From Paramecium octaurelia (Eukaryota; Ciliophora; Oligohymenophorea; Peniculida; Parameciidae), in contig CAJJDP010000007.1 in NCBI GenBank assembly GCA_905182995.1, positions 496,049 through 560,048 of the forward strand: a stretch of DNA of 64,000 nucleotides, written 5' to 3'. The position numbers and the translations under genes were made by a program. Under the pieces are notes generated by a model. That model was not told the DNA's origin. It did not search any database and saw only the letters and a list, made by a program, of their open reading frames with translations. Shown here one piece after another: positions 23,608 through 35,500 of the stretch (its first letter is position 1; every line of letters begins with the position of its first letter).

Positions 23608-23979
23608 ATGTGATGGTTGTGAGTTATTTGTATTTGAGTACTGATTTTGCATGTTTTGAAACATTACAATTTAAAAGAAATAATATAATATTTATTTGCT
23701 ATTTCTGAGGATGATGGCGCACTATATAAAATAATAATTTAAAATGATATTTTTTGTAAACAAAATATAATTTAGAATTTATTTGATTGAAATGCAAATC
23801 TTAAAATTGAGAACAATTTTAAATTGCTGGCAAAGCTAAGCACAATTCATAGTATTTAATTGTGTACATCCGTATATCTTTTTATTATATTAATATTAAT
23901 ACACTCTGGATTTAAGATTCTCAGATTATTATATAAAAAAAAATAAACTAAATTTATCAGAACAAACTCGTCTCACAAC
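23608..23979. other. AT-rich spacer between forward genes
   Basis: About 370 bp. Nothing coding seen; holds the terminator of the WD40 gene and promoter of the poly(A) polymerase gene. A GC-richer patch (CTGAGGATGATGGCG, near 23705) has loose C/D-box-like words but no pairing to support a snoRNA. Confidence 0.4.
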
Positions 23980-26900
23980 ATGTATTCATAATCATAATGT
24001 AGACAGATGAATCAGATAAATTAAATGAATTTTCTCCAGCCTTTCAACTATTGCATGTATCCATATAGACCTCCCTATTATTATAATTTGTATCCAGATA
24101 ACATCCAAGAATAGAATTCATCCACTGCAACATACAAATCAGAAGTAATATCATGGTATCTATTTTTTGATTACTTTTTACAGGCTCTCTACACTGGAAT
24201 AATCTGAATTGTATAAGCTATTTCAGATTAAAGGATAAATAAAAACCTTTCCAATAATGAAAATGCACATCTATGACAAACTAAATAACCCTTCTAATTA
24301 TGCATTACTTTAACAGTTAATATTAAAACTATTTTTAGAGCAACCATTAATTTGGAGTCTAAAATTGACGATTAGTTCATGATGAAGTTCAAAGGGCTAC
24401 ATCCCAAAGCAGAAGTACATAATAAGCATTATTCATCAAGGAATTGTATTCTAAACTGAACATAGTTGACGATGAAAATTTTATGGATACAATTTTTGTT
24501 GCTGAGCCACATTTAGAAAATTTAAACTCCTTCTTGGATTTATTGCATGACCTCTCTGATAAATATTTTCTATCCACAGCTCCAAAACCCATAATAGAAA
24601 AAGCAGAAGATCCTATTTGGTTTCATTAGAACAGTTTTCATAGTTGTGCAGCTTGGATCATCAAAGAATTTGAAAAAAATATTTCCTTCCATTACAATCT
24701 TCATAGAGAGAAAAAGAAAAAATAGAGACTCTTTAGACAACCTATCTATAAGAATACTTCGAGCGAACTCAAGGAATTTTTTATATAAAATCTGGCCAAT
24801 AATAAGGAAAGAGTATTAATTTAATATATATTTAAGTTAACCTTCTATTTTTAGGAAATCTATTCAGAAATCAAATAACAGCCTGATCGTTTGGAAAATA
24901 AATTTTATGAGAACATCTTCTCAGGCACAGCAATTAAATTATTGAAGTCCTAAGTAGAATTGCTGTTGAACTTCTAACAAAAATGTCACACTGACACAAA
25001 CATCATTAACACAATGTTGATTACTTCAATGAATGATTTAGTGGATTAGAAAACATACATCTTGAAAAAGTTCTATAAAATAGTCCAACAGTTATTTTAA
25101 GAACATTTAGAATAGGAATTGTTTAAGACTGAAATTTCAGATAAAAAATAAAAAAAAGATAAGAAAAAGAAGAAAAAGAAATTCTAAAAAATGCAAACAT
25201 TCAAGGGATTAGACCCTATTGAATTAAACAGAAGATTGTCAAGCAAAAATCTATTGGAATCAAATATCCTCAGGTTTCAAAGATCCTACTCACAAAGCAA
25301 TCTAGCCTATACATATGTGACTCCCCCTAACACTCCATCAGCTTGGGAAACCAGTGACGATTAAAAGTAAGCATTATTCTTATACTAGTGAACACAACAA
25401 GGTTTCAAACACGTAATAACAATCATCTAAATTTTAAAGTGCTAACCATCCAAAGATCAACTTAATATAAACTGAATAGCCATTAATATCTCAATAATTC
25501 CATACACATCTTGAAAACCCTACTAATGATGACTATGTTGATGTAGGTCAATCCATTACAACCAATATATTAGAAATAGCAACTCTGTCATTGAATGATG
25601 AGAATTAATTTAAGGAACAATATCTAAAAGACAAGAAGAAAGCCAAAAAAAAGTAAAAAGCCTTTTAAAAATCAATACCAGAAAGTAGAGATGAACAACT
25701 CTAATTATAATCACCACAATCTGAAATTACTAGATTTTCAATTGAAACTCAAGCATAAACAATTAAAAGTCATTGTTCTAATAGAACATCTTCTACATCT
25801 GAAGAGGAAGAAGCCAAAGAATAATCAAACAAAATGAAGAATTAAATCAAAATTAGAAATAACAGTAATGAAAAGTAGCAAAACATTTATAAATTGATTA
25901 ATTCCTTTAAAATGAACTAATTCGAGGACTAGTAATTTCAATAAGATATCAATTCAGCTTCAAATGGAAGTGAATAAATCTCATAAAAAACCTTGGAAGA
26001 TGATGTTGTTCCGAAGAATCATAAGAAAAATTAGTAACTTGAAGTTAAAAAGAATCTATCTACAAAACAGGAAAGTCCAGAGAAAAGCTTGAAAGAGTAA
26101 TTAGAAAATGTTTAATAAAAGGGAAAATAAAAATTGATTGAATAAATCAATTCAGATATTCTTGATTTCACTGATAATATTATGAGTGAATATGAAGAAA
26201 TGCTCCCATTCAGATTTTTGGCTTTTGAAAGAGTCAAATCAGTAATATAGAAGGTGTTCTTGGGGATTCCTGATGGAATGATTATGTAAATATTCTTCTT
26301 TAGATCTAGGCTCTTTGGCTCTTGTGCAACAGGACTAGCCTTGATAGATTCCGATATTGACATAGGTATCAATGGGTTGGAAGTGTATAATAGAAATATG
26401 CTAAAGAGTCATTTTGATAACTTGTATTTTGAGTTCTCCAGAAAAAAATGGGTAGTCAAAGCAAAGTACATATATTAAAGTAATTATTAGTCCAATATTT
26501 AATTCATCCGTTCCAATAATTAAATTAGAAATAGATCCATAGATAAACATATTTGAATATGAAGGAAGGAATTTGGATGAGTAATAAATTCAATAGTGGA
26601 AAAAGCTAAAACAGAAGTTAAAGAGTGGAATAAAGGTGGACATCTCATTTAACTTCAATGGGAATGGCACTTATTCTTCTCATCTAGGTTCGATAACTAC
26701 TAATTTGGTTAAAAAATGGATGGAAGAATATCCATCATTACAATAGATAGTCCTGATCTTAAAGTCAATGATTAAAAAGCTTAAGCTCTCAGAGTCATAT
26801 ACAGGTAACAATCTCATTTTATTATGTCTTAGGAGGTCTATCCTCTTACTCATTAATAATCATGGTTTACTCTTATATGAGAGAATAGAGAATTGCTTCT

Positions 26901-27292
26901 AATTTGATTGGGGAGTAATTTATTGACATGATCAACTTTTATATAAACAATTTTGATTGCTCCTCTACTGGAATAGGTCTATTGGCAGACATTAATAATC
27001 CCAATTCTAGGTATTTTATGGTTAATATATATTTAGTTACTTTTTCAATTTATAAGACTATTGCTTACCTATGTTACCGATCACAATATTTAATCCTTAC
27101 AACAGAAAGTTACTTACGCATTCATGTGTGCAAATCAACAAGATTTTCGATTTCTTTAAAGTAATTTTGAAGGAGTTGGATGCAAAAAAAGATTTCTATT
27201 GTAATTATGTGGTGTTAGGGAAAAAGAAACAATAAAAGCTAAATAAATCATTAGAGAATTTTATAGTTAGCATTTTAGAATAAATAAAATGA
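23980..27292 (+). CDS. Non-canonical poly(A) polymerase / nucleotidyltransferase with long N-terminal extension
   Basis: About 1044 aa, seven clear introns (24156-24183, 24316-24338, 24415-24440, 25367-25388, 26466-26490, 26805-26832, 27011-27036). The C-terminal third is a TRF4/TUTase-type nucleotidyltransferase: FGSCATGLALIDSDIDIGI holds the GS motif and the DxD pair, and KVDISFN holds the third Asp. A PAP-associated region follows (LILKSMIKKL, GGLSSYSLIIMVYSYM). The first ~650 residues include a Tyr-rich start (YPYRPPYYYNLYP), helical segments and long Lys/Gln/Ser-rich disorder. Probable roles: nuclear RNA surveillance tailing or small-RNA uridylation. A 42-nt GT...AG stretch near 24810-24855 keeps frame either way. 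In-frame ATGs at 24007 and 24025 are alternative starts. Confidence 0.85.
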
Positions 27293-27346
27293 GCTGAGTT
27301 GTATATAGGTTATGTATTGCTTTATACTAAATTTATATAATTAATA

Positions 27347-29081
27347 ATGAATAGTGAAGATTTTTAAGTGAGTAAATAATCATTGACGTATCTCATCTAC
27401 AGGGGATAACCGTAATTCCAATTGTTCTAAGAATTAAAGAAGGTGATCTCAGAGACACCTGAGATATAGCCTCAGATTATCCATAGTTCTCAAAATTTGA
27501 ATGAATAGTATAAATTAGATCTTGGTCAAGTGGACCGATTAAATAAATTTATTTAAAGCAAAGGAGGTTTATATTAAGCAGAATCTTACGTTTAATACTT
27601 TGGGGATTTTGTTTCCCCCAATGTCTAAAGATTTTTTTAGATTTAATTATTAAATCTAAGGATCCTAAAAACAATCACCCCAAATAAGGAATTGCAGAAT
27701 TTGCTTGCTCAAGCTAACACTCTAAAAGTCTCACTTTCATTGTTATCAAATGAATAAGCATTTAATGGGACACTTTAATTGACTGAATTATCGACGTCAA
27801 TCTAATTTGAAAATAATTAAGCCACATTATAAAGTAAAGAAGGAATATACAAAATTGGGAATAATTATTAAGGCCAATTTGGAACCCATGCTTTGGTTAC
27901 TTGCAAGAATTAGGATAAATTTTACTTGGCATTAATCTAATTAAAAGATAATAAAGTTAAGGAGAAATGGTTGGGTAAGACAGTATCCATCTATTAAAAT
28001 TACGCAATTCAATTTGAAGGCACTAAAGTATTGAAGTACGTAGAGTTAAATTAAGACGATCTAGAACTTATCGATTAATGGGAATCTCATCAGGGATTTG
28101 AAGATTGCCAAATTGCATTAAGAGAAATTTTGAGATTGTCAGATATTTGCTATAAGTATTGTTCAATGAGAAAGCAATTCAGGACAACAGAAGACAAGAC
28201 AGAAAGACCTATTTTAACTTATCAGGTTACGTTAACAAGATTAATCAATGCTATTTCATTTGCTGTTATGTTTTATATCAGTGCTTAAGAAGCCAGAAAA
28301 GAATTTTTCTAGGACGTGTTTATGAAGAAGGCAAGAAGAAAGGTAAGTAAGAAGTTTGTCGATTTCTTTTCTCTTTATATCACAGAACATAGTGTGTATT
28401 TGGCAGAATAGTTGAGAGATGTATTTGGAGGATTTGGTTTTCTCAGAATTTCTGGAGTCCCTCAAATTCAAGAGAAACTCATATGGTTATCTTCATTCTA
28501 CAAGAACAACAGAATCTAAAAATAAACAGATTACTTAAATACCATTTTAGATATTGAGAAGGTATTTATTACAACAATATAACTCTTAGAATAAATAAGT
28601 CGTTCTTTATTATTTGGGACAATATTTCATGGGAGATCCAGTCTCTATGTTTGCAGAGCTTGGACCTTTGAGTTAGAGTAATGTCAGTAATCCATTTCAT
28701 GTATTTGGTTATCATGTTGCAAAAATTAAAGAGAAATTGTTATAACAAGAACATCTAAAATACTCGTATTCAGCTTATTAGTTTTCCTAATTGACCTTCG
28801 AACTATTTGCTTCATAAAAGTTCTTCTCATTGCTTGCATTCAGAAGATACAGGGCTTCTAATTTTATCTTAGATAGGTTACTATTAAATTAGAATTTCAT
28901 CTCACTATCCTTAATGGAAACTAATTTAACTAATATCAATTTAATTAAATAATAAATAGGGTAAAATGCCTAAGAATTATTGACAGTATTAAATTTATTA
29001 ATTGATTCATATGAGTTTGAACATTATGGGATCTTATTAGGCCAAAATGATTAGGAAAAGTTTTATGAAAAAGTAATTTGA
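27347..29081 (+). CDS. Acyl-CoA-oxidase-like protein
   Basis: A 568-aa protein with one intron at 28562-28589. It follows the acyl-CoA oxidase layout: an N-terminal helical part, a central beta part (FGTHALVTCKNQDKFYLALI), IALREILRLSDICYKYCSMR with RKQF (consensus ...RVAIRYACxRRQF), TYQVTLTRLINAISFA, and QLRDVFGGFGFLRISGVPQI (consensus CGGHGY...SGLP). The IEKNKQVVLYYLGQYF segment aligns with the catalytic-Glu motif (xEGxNTVL...ARxL): the Glu is kept but the following Gly is Lys. It is shorter and more divergent than classical oxidases, so activity is uncertain. Would do the first step of peroxisomal beta-oxidation. Confidence 0.72.
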
Positions 29082-29712
29082 ATCCAAATAATCATAGTTA
29101 ATCCATGCTAGCAAGTACGAAAACAATAGAAATATAGAATAAGTTGTTAACGAAATCAGATTGCCAGTTTAAGATTTATTCAATAGGCCATCATTATGAA
29201 GTAAATATCAAGTTTATATCATATAATGTACAAAATTCATTCTTTAATAAAATAATGGTGCCATTAATTTCTTGATCTTAACTCTATTTTGCAAATCCTA
29301 TTCCTATTTCTTCATTTTATTAATATACCCAATGAGAATTATGAATGACTTTGATTTATGATAGTAATTTCATCAAATAATATAGACTAAGTTACCAAAT
29401 TCTTACAAAATGAATTTTACATCAAGCAATTAAATTTGTTATTGTGTGGAATAGATTAAAATAAAATATGAATTTATGGAATAAATAAAATAGGAATAAG
29501 GTTTAATATTCAAAAGATAGATATAAATCGTTATTATAATTTGAGCATCAATCAAAGTTACTTAGATAGCAGAGCCAATTAATGGTGATTCAGAATAAAA
29601 GGATAAAAAATAGCTGAATATAATGTAAATAATCAAAATATAAATTTAGATGATAAAAATTCATTAAAAAAAAGGATATTTTTAGTTATTGATAATATTA
29701 ATTAAAACTAAT
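29082..29712. other. Spacer with one doubtful 56-codon frame
   Basis: About 630 bp between convergent genes. A forward frame at 29105-29275 reads MLASTKTIEIQNKLL and FKIYSIGHHYEVNIKF before TGA. It could be a tiny gene or a decayed exon, but nothing else supports it. The rest is A/T-rich flank. Confidence 0.35.
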
Positions 29713-30389
29713 TCATTATTTTTTTGCTTTAGCTTCTTATTCTTTAAATTTTAGTATAATTAAAACAAGGTTAAAAATCGTAAATACAATAGTACTTAAG
29801 ATAAAATAATAAAACTATTTAATGTTGCCTTTGCCAATGCATTTGCCAGTCCAAGGACAATGATGATCATATTCTTAAATACAAATATCACAATCTAAAC
29901 AATGCTGCGTTTCTTTGACTTGGATCAATTTGCACACTTTACAATACCTTTTCATAATAAAAATACAAGTTACCAAGTTTTTTGATTGTTTTATTGATTC
30001 TTTTCAATATCGATTCTCTCTACATTTGCAATTCCAGGATTGATTAATGATACAATTAAGTAACTGACACATTGATTAATACCAACAAGAAGAGTAGTAT
30101 AAAATATTAATGGATCATCATTGGCCCTAAGGAAAATAAAGAGACATCCAATAAAGAAGAATAAAAGAAATGCACAAATAAACAAGGGCCCTAGCTTAGA
30201 TTATCAAGTACAATGTGGTCCAATAACAACAGCAGGATTGCCTTTCCTAAACATCATTGGATGACATCTTCCCCAACATATCGACTTTGGCTTTGTGTAT
30301 TGATCATCCAATTCTAATGGTTCAGCACTGGAAGTATTAAGAGTGAAGTCATCATCTTCGTCTTTGGGATGCCTTTCTTTTTAATTCAT
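29713..30389 (-). CDS. DHHC palmitoyltransferase (short form)
   Basis: A 209-aa zDHHC enzyme, which transfers palmitate to Cys of membrane-associated proteins. Introns: 30191-30211 (21 nt, joining GPH to W in the classic IGPHW) and 29948-29973. TM1 PLFICAFLLFFFIGCLFIFL and TM2 LVGINQCVSYLIVSL precede a Cys-rich domain (YCKVCKLIQ, HCLDCDICIQ, EYDHHCPWTGKCIGKGN). One TM follows (FYYFILSTIVFTIFNLVLII) and then the protein ends. The catalytic DHHC is intact. The usual fourth TM and the TTxE motif are absent, so it is short for the family. Divergent neighbour starts 10 bp away. The first ~80 codons are repeated at 31458-31769 by an assembly duplication. Confidence 0.88.
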
Positions 30390-30399
30390 ATTATAATTA
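30390..30399. promoter_or_regulatory. 10-bp divergent intergenic region (DHHC / coiled-coil gene)
   Basis: Only ATTATAATTA lies between the start codon of the DHHC gene (reverse) and that of the coiled-coil gene (forward). The same ten bases recur at 31770-31779 in the duplicated copy. Confidence 0.55.
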
Positions 30400-31456
30400 A
30401 TGAGAAATAAAACACCAACCAAAGATTATATCACAGATAAAATTTTAAGTAGGATTCAGTCAAGCAATATCCAAATTTATAATCAAGACCAAGGAAAAAT
30501 GATTGTAGAGACTAAAAAAAAGAAATTATGTTGTGAATCGTGTTTGTAATAGGATGTCAAATTTCTACCAAGTAGTGAGATTCAGAAAAACAACAAACTC
30601 CAAAGTGATAGAACAGTCAAGGAGCTCTATTAAAATGGAGTGAAGCATTACAAATTAGGGTATTTTAACTTAGACCCCATTTCTATTCAATATGATGGAA
30701 AATACGAAAGGTTGCGTCTAGATCATTTTGAAGTTGTGTAAAAACTACTGTTTCATTTGAAATTCAAAGAGAAATTCTAAAGTAACATCAAGAATGTGCT
30801 TTTTAAGATTGAGTAAAATATAAGGGATAATCACAATTCGTTAAATTAGCTTCTGCAATAGGAGATCCCTTTTAGAGATTAATTGGAGAAGGTTCAAAAG
30901 TACAATTAGGCTGTAATTGCATTATGCGTTTCACAAGAATCAGATACATATTTTGATGACGAAAGTCAACAGTGTCAAATTAACTATTAAATTGCTGTAA
31001 ATGAATAGGAAAGAACTATTTCAAGATTGAAAACATAAGTGCAACATCAAAATGTGTTAATACACAAGATTTAATAAAGCATTAATGAACCTATGCTTGG
31101 AGTGGCTGGTTTATTGAATTAAGTTGGCTAATTTAAATAGAGAATAGAGGAACTGAATATGGAAATCGAGAATAAAAACAATGAATTAGTTCAAGAGCAA
31201 TTCCAACTATAAACTGTTCACTCCATTTTGGATAAAATTAAGAATCTCTTATAGAAATATCCCACTTTATTTAGAGAAATTACAGCGAATAATATTATCA
31301 ATATAAAAGAATTTTAATATGATTTAGAATAATTGTATTTATTATATAGTCAAGGCAAACAATACGAAAAGAATATGGCTGCTCTCCAAAATTAGTATGA
31401 CAGTCTATTCAAAGAACTTTAAGATGAGAAGATCAATTAATCCAAAATGGTGAAAC
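30400..31456 (+). CDS. Truncated duplicate of the coiled-coil gene (artefact)
   Basis: The first 352 codons of the gene at 31780-33191, cut by the N at 31457. It is identical to the complete copy as far as it goes. Should be dropped from a gene count unless the duplication proves real. Confidence 0.8.
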
Positions 31457-31457
31457 N
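31457..31457. other. Assembly gap (single N)
   Basis: The only ambiguous base in the window, exactly between the two repeat copies. Marks a scaffold join. Confidence 0.95.
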
Positions 31458-31769
31458 AATACCAACAAGAAGAGTAGTATAAAATATTAATGGATCATCA
31501 TTGGCCCTAAGGAAAATAAAGAGACATCCAATAAAGAAGAATAAAAGAAATGCACAAATAAACAAGGGCCCTAGCTTAGATTATCAAGTACAATGTGGTC
31601 CAATAACAACAGCAGGATTGCCTTTCCTAAACATCATTGGATGACATCTTCCCCAACATATCGACTTTGGCTTTGTGTATTGATCATCCAATTCTAATGG
31701 TTCAGCACTGGAAGTATTAAGAGTGAAGTCATCATCTTCGTCTTTGGGATGCCTTTCTTTTTAATTCAT
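31458..31769 (-). CDS. Truncated duplicate of the DHHC gene 5' part (artefact)
   Basis: Repeat copy of the N-terminal ~97 codons of the DHHC gene, including its first intron (31571-31591), ending at the N. It lacks the DHHC domain. Almost certainly not a separate gene. Confidence 0.8.
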
Positions 31770-32836
31770 ATTATAATTAATGAGAAATAAAACACCAACC
31801 AAAGATTATATCACAGATAAAATTTTAAGTAGGATTCAGTCAAGCAATATCCAAATTTATAATCAAGACCAAGGAAAAATGATTGTAGAGACTAAAAAAA
31901 AGAAATTATGTTGTGAATCGTGTTTGTAATAGGATGTCAAATTTCTACCAAGTAGTGAGATTCAGAAAAACAACAAACTCCAAAGTGATAGAACAGTCAA
32001 GGAGCTCTATTAAAATGGAGTGAAGCATTACAAATTAGGGTATTTTAACTTAGACCCCATTTCTATTCAATATGATGGAAAATACGAAAGGTTGCGTCTA
32101 GATCATTTTGAAGTTGTGTAAAAACTACTGTTTCATTTGAAATTCAAAGAGAAATTCTAAAGTAACATCAAGAATGTGCTTTTTAAGATTGAGTAAAATA
32201 TAAGGGATAATCACAATTCGTTAAATTAGCTTCTGCAATAGGAGATCCCTTTTAGAGATTAATTGGAGAAGGTTCAAAAGTACAATTAGGCTGTAATTGC
32301 ATTATGCGTTTCACAAGAATCAGATACATATTTTGATGACGAAAGTCAACAGTGTCAAATTAACTATTAAATTGCTGTAAATGAATAGGAAAGAACTATT
32401 TCAAGATTGAAAACATAAGTGCAACATCAAAATGTGTTAATACACAAGATTTAATAAAGCATTAATGAACCTATGCTTGGAGTGGCTGGTTTATTGAATT
32501 AAGTTGGCTAATTTAAATAGAGAATAGAGGAACTGAATATGGAAATCGAGAATAAAAACAATGAATTAGTTCAAGAGCAATTCCAACTATAAACTGTTCA
32601 CTCCATTTTGGATAAAATTAAGAATCTCTTATAGAAATATCCCACTTTATTTAGAGAAATTACAGCGAATAATATTATCAATATAAAAGAATTTTAATAT
32701 GATTTAGAATAATTGTATTTATTATATAGTCAAGGCAAACAATACGAAAAGAATATGGCTGCTCTCCAAAATTAGTATGACAGTCTATTCAAAGAACTTT
32801 AAGATGAGAAGATCAATTAATCCAAAATGGTGAAAC
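31458..32836. repeat. Second copy of the 1379-bp direct repeat
   Basis: Identical to 30078-31456. This copy continues at 32837 into the unique 3' part of the coiled-coil gene, while the first copy is the one continuous with the unique 3' part of the DHHC gene. That is the pattern expected of one locus split over two overlapping contigs. Confidence 0.9.
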
Positions 32837-33191
32837 ATGAATCCTACAATAAAGACCCAAAACTAAAGAAAATAATAGAAGACCTGTCTAGATTGATCCT
32901 ATCAAAGGACCCAAATGGGATGTCAAATGAATTAAGAGATCTGATCAAAGAGTTGTATTTGAAGAATCATTAAGATGTGATTTAAGATTAAGAAAGATAA
33001 ATTCAACTGCTTAAGGATTAGGTTAATTAAATAGTATTAAATTAATATTAATTAAGGGAATTGAATATGAAAACTTCAGAACTTCTGTTAGACATTCCGA
33101 TAAACCACCCTACTTTGAAGAAGATTAATATACTCAATCATTATATACATAAGCCCAGGCCCTAGAATAAGTGTTATTAAAAATTAAATGA
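31780..33191 (+). CDS. Coiled-coil protein, unknown function
   Basis: Complete copy of a 462-aa protein. Starts MRNKTPTKDYITDKILSRIQ. A Cys pair pattern (KKKLCCESCL) near residue 45 could bind metal but has no partner pair. From about residue 120 to 440 it is helical coiled coil (FKIEQNIRDNHNSLNQLLQ, ELNMEIENKNNELVQEQF, QYDSLFKELQDEKINQSKM). One intron at 33034-33056 (23 nt) lets the frame end properly at TGA 33189-33191; without it the frame runs into the next gene. May be a basal-body or cytoskeletal protein, but that is a guess from the coiled coil. Confidence 0.78.
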
Positions 33192-33219
33192 CTATCCACT
33201 AATTTATTTTATAATTATT

Positions 33220-34184
33220 TCATAACTTAGCCTTCTCATTAAACTCCACAAAACCAACAATGACTTCTATTCCTCTTTCTTAAGTTTTAGCTGAAAATTA
33301 AACTCTAGTTCCTTCCTTCCATAAAGAAATCAGTAAAGTTTCTCCAGGGAAAACATGAGAAGTAAATCTTGCAGCCATATTCTTAAGAGTATCACCATTT
33401 CCCTAAAATTACTACACTCTTTATACTTAAGTAAATGTCTGAATGGCAGCTTTGGCACAAATACCGTAAGTGCACAATCCATGTAAAATTGGCTTATCAA
33501 ATCCTCCTAGAGCAGCCATATTCTAAATTCAATTTAAATAACTATTACAGGGTCAATGTGTAATGGATTGATATCACCAGACAATCTGTATATTATAGCT
33601 TGATTTGGTGTTGTGACTTATTTGACTTCCTTGCAAGCTGGTCTTTTAGGAGTGGCAGGGATGTTTTCAACTGGATTTCCTTTATGTCCAAAGCCTCCTA
33701 ATCCTCTTATGAAGAGTGATAATGTGTTGACAAAAGCCAAGGTCTTCTTTCCTTAAGCATCCACTTCAGAACTTAATAAATCGAATTATATTAAAGCTCC
33801 TTTTCCCTTATCAGAAATGTTGGCTATCTTTCCTTTAGTAACGTATTCAACTCCTGCTTTCAAAGGTCTCAGGACTTATATTCTCTATTCTCCATGCAAT
33901 AACATCATTGGATTGAAATTTGGAATTCCTGGGCAAGAAGTCAAAGCCTAATAATCATTGATTCAGTTGACCTTAAAGATATCAGTTTTATGAAGACATG
34001 TGGTGTATGTTGGAAATACTTTGAAATCTTCATGTAATTCATAAGTGTAAGGAAGTTCTTCTGCATTCATGGGATCAGAACTATATCCTATACCAAGGGA
34101 ATATAAAATTGCATCTCTGTCTGTGCATAAAGCCTTGACTTCTTCTGTCTCAAATCCAATAGCTTTGGCTACTTCAATCGACAT
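33220..34184 (-). CDS. Peroxisomal 2-enoyl-CoA hydratase 2 (MaoC/hot-dog fold, MFE-2 C-domain type)
   Basis: A 296-aa double hot-dog hydratase: trans-2-enoyl-CoA to (R)-3-hydroxyacyl-CoA. Three introns (33948-33971, 33523-33548, 33413-33436). The N-terminal half ([44 protein letters not shown]) matches hydratase 2. The C-terminal half has the hydratase-2 motif [14 protein letters not shown] with its catalytic Asp and His, then [20 protein letters not shown] and [13 protein letters not shown]. The third intron is 24 nt without an in-frame TGA; homology favours removing it. The protein ends ...FNEKAKL, which resembles a C-terminal PTS1-like tripeptide (AKL). Works with the acyl-CoA-oxidase-like protein 4 kb away. 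Confidence 0.92.
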
Positions 34185-34756
34185 GTGTATATTAAAAAAT
34201 ATATTAAATAATGCGAATCATATTAAAACAATACGCAAATTTTAGTAAATTAGATGATATTTATATTAAATATACTTAAAATTAAACTAAACTTGTTAAG
34301 GAAAATGATACAATGCAATAAAGATTATCATTTGATATTAAAAATTTAGATTGAAAATTGTTTTGGTATGAAAGATCACAAAATTATATATGATATTTCT
34401 TTTATAATAATATTATATATTTATTTCTTTAAAAATTTCTAAAATTCTGAATTAAAAGTAAAACTCATTTTGTTTTAATTAATAGCACAATAAACTTATA
34501 ATATTGATTATATTATAAAAGTCTTATTAGGAGTGATAGAGAAATAATTACTTACTTGATGTATATTTCATACTCATATAATTGTTAAGTAATTCAACTC
34601 TTTTATATAATTAAAAGACTTATTAGTTTTCCATTGAGTGAACCACAATACTTTAATTACTAATAAGAATATATTTTAAATCAAATTCTCAATTAGTAAA
34701 TTAATTTTATTTAATGAGAATAATTATTTGTTAAAATTTTATAAAACATACATTTT
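34185..34756. other. AT-rich divergent spacer
   Basis: About 570 bp upstream of both the hydratase (reverse) and the next forward gene. Long A/T runs; no credible frame or structure seen. Presumably holds both promoters. Confidence 0.5.
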
Positions 34757-35500
34757 ATGCATAAACCATATAAAGGATTGATAGACCCATCCGGATAGAA
34801 TTATGGAGGGTAGAGCTTAATGTTTTTTGAGAAATACAATCATCGTGAATATTTAAACAAAGTTAAAGCATGGCCATTAAGTCATATTAAATATATGGAA
34901 ACTGATTATCCAATTCAAGAATCTAAATATTAACCATATAAAAATCCATTGATTGATGAGAAGGTAACTTCAGTAAAACCAAAAGGTGAAATAGTACCTG
35001 AAAATAAACCTCATTTTTTTAGAAGAGTCCAAAGTTCAATTGAACCAGGATTACAATAAACTCTATATCAACCTAATTAAATGTGGCCTAAACATAAAAA
35101 ATACAGAGAAAAAACATCTGGGTAATATTTATAATATTTGAACCCAAAAAATGACCCTTATGGATATAAAGAATGTATTTTCATTATTATTTTTTAAGCC
35201 AAGAGAAGGACCAAAAACGAAAGAAAAGGGTTGTCATATGCATCAAATTTAATGAACTTCTCTTTCAAAGAGGAAACAATACTTTAAGAATTTGATAAAG
35301 TATTTTAAAGAAAAATCAATTCAGGAGAAAGAATAACAATTGAAATCGTTTAAACAATAGTAATTTAATTGGGATAATAATTTAATATTAAATCTTTAGA
35401 CACATTCTCTAAATTATTTAATCATATTTCAAAATAAGGTTAGTTCTCTATGAAAGATTTTGAACAAATGTATACTAATGTGCTCCATCATTTGAGTTGA
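34757..35500 (+). CDS. Hypothetical protein, possibly ciliary
   Basis: A 239-aa protein with one 24-nt intron at 35175-35198. The N-terminal 120 residues are Tyr/Pro/Lys-rich with short aromatic phrases (MHKPYKGLIDPSGQNYGGQS, YPIQESKYQPYKNPLIDEK, FFRRVQSSIEPGLQQTLYQP), recalling small microtubule-inner proteins. The C-terminal ~90 residues are helical with EF-hand-like spacing but no calcium loop (FKEETILQEFDKVFQRKIN, FSKLFNHISKQGQFSMKDFE). No family named. Clean start and TGA stop. Confidence 0.65.

Larger units (their letters stand above)
30078..31456. repeat. First copy of a perfect 1379-bp direct repeat
   Basis: Bases 30078-31456 reappear at 31458-32836 (offset 1380); I compared the lines by eye and saw no difference. 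The copies are separated by one N at 31457. The repeat starts inside the DHHC gene and ends inside the coiled-coil gene. Best read as a contig overlap that was joined instead of merged. Confidence 0.9.

Noticed and set aside
30078-32836. Real tandem gene duplication
   Set aside because: No differences seen, breakpoints inside two different genes, and a single N exactly between copies all point to an assembly join.
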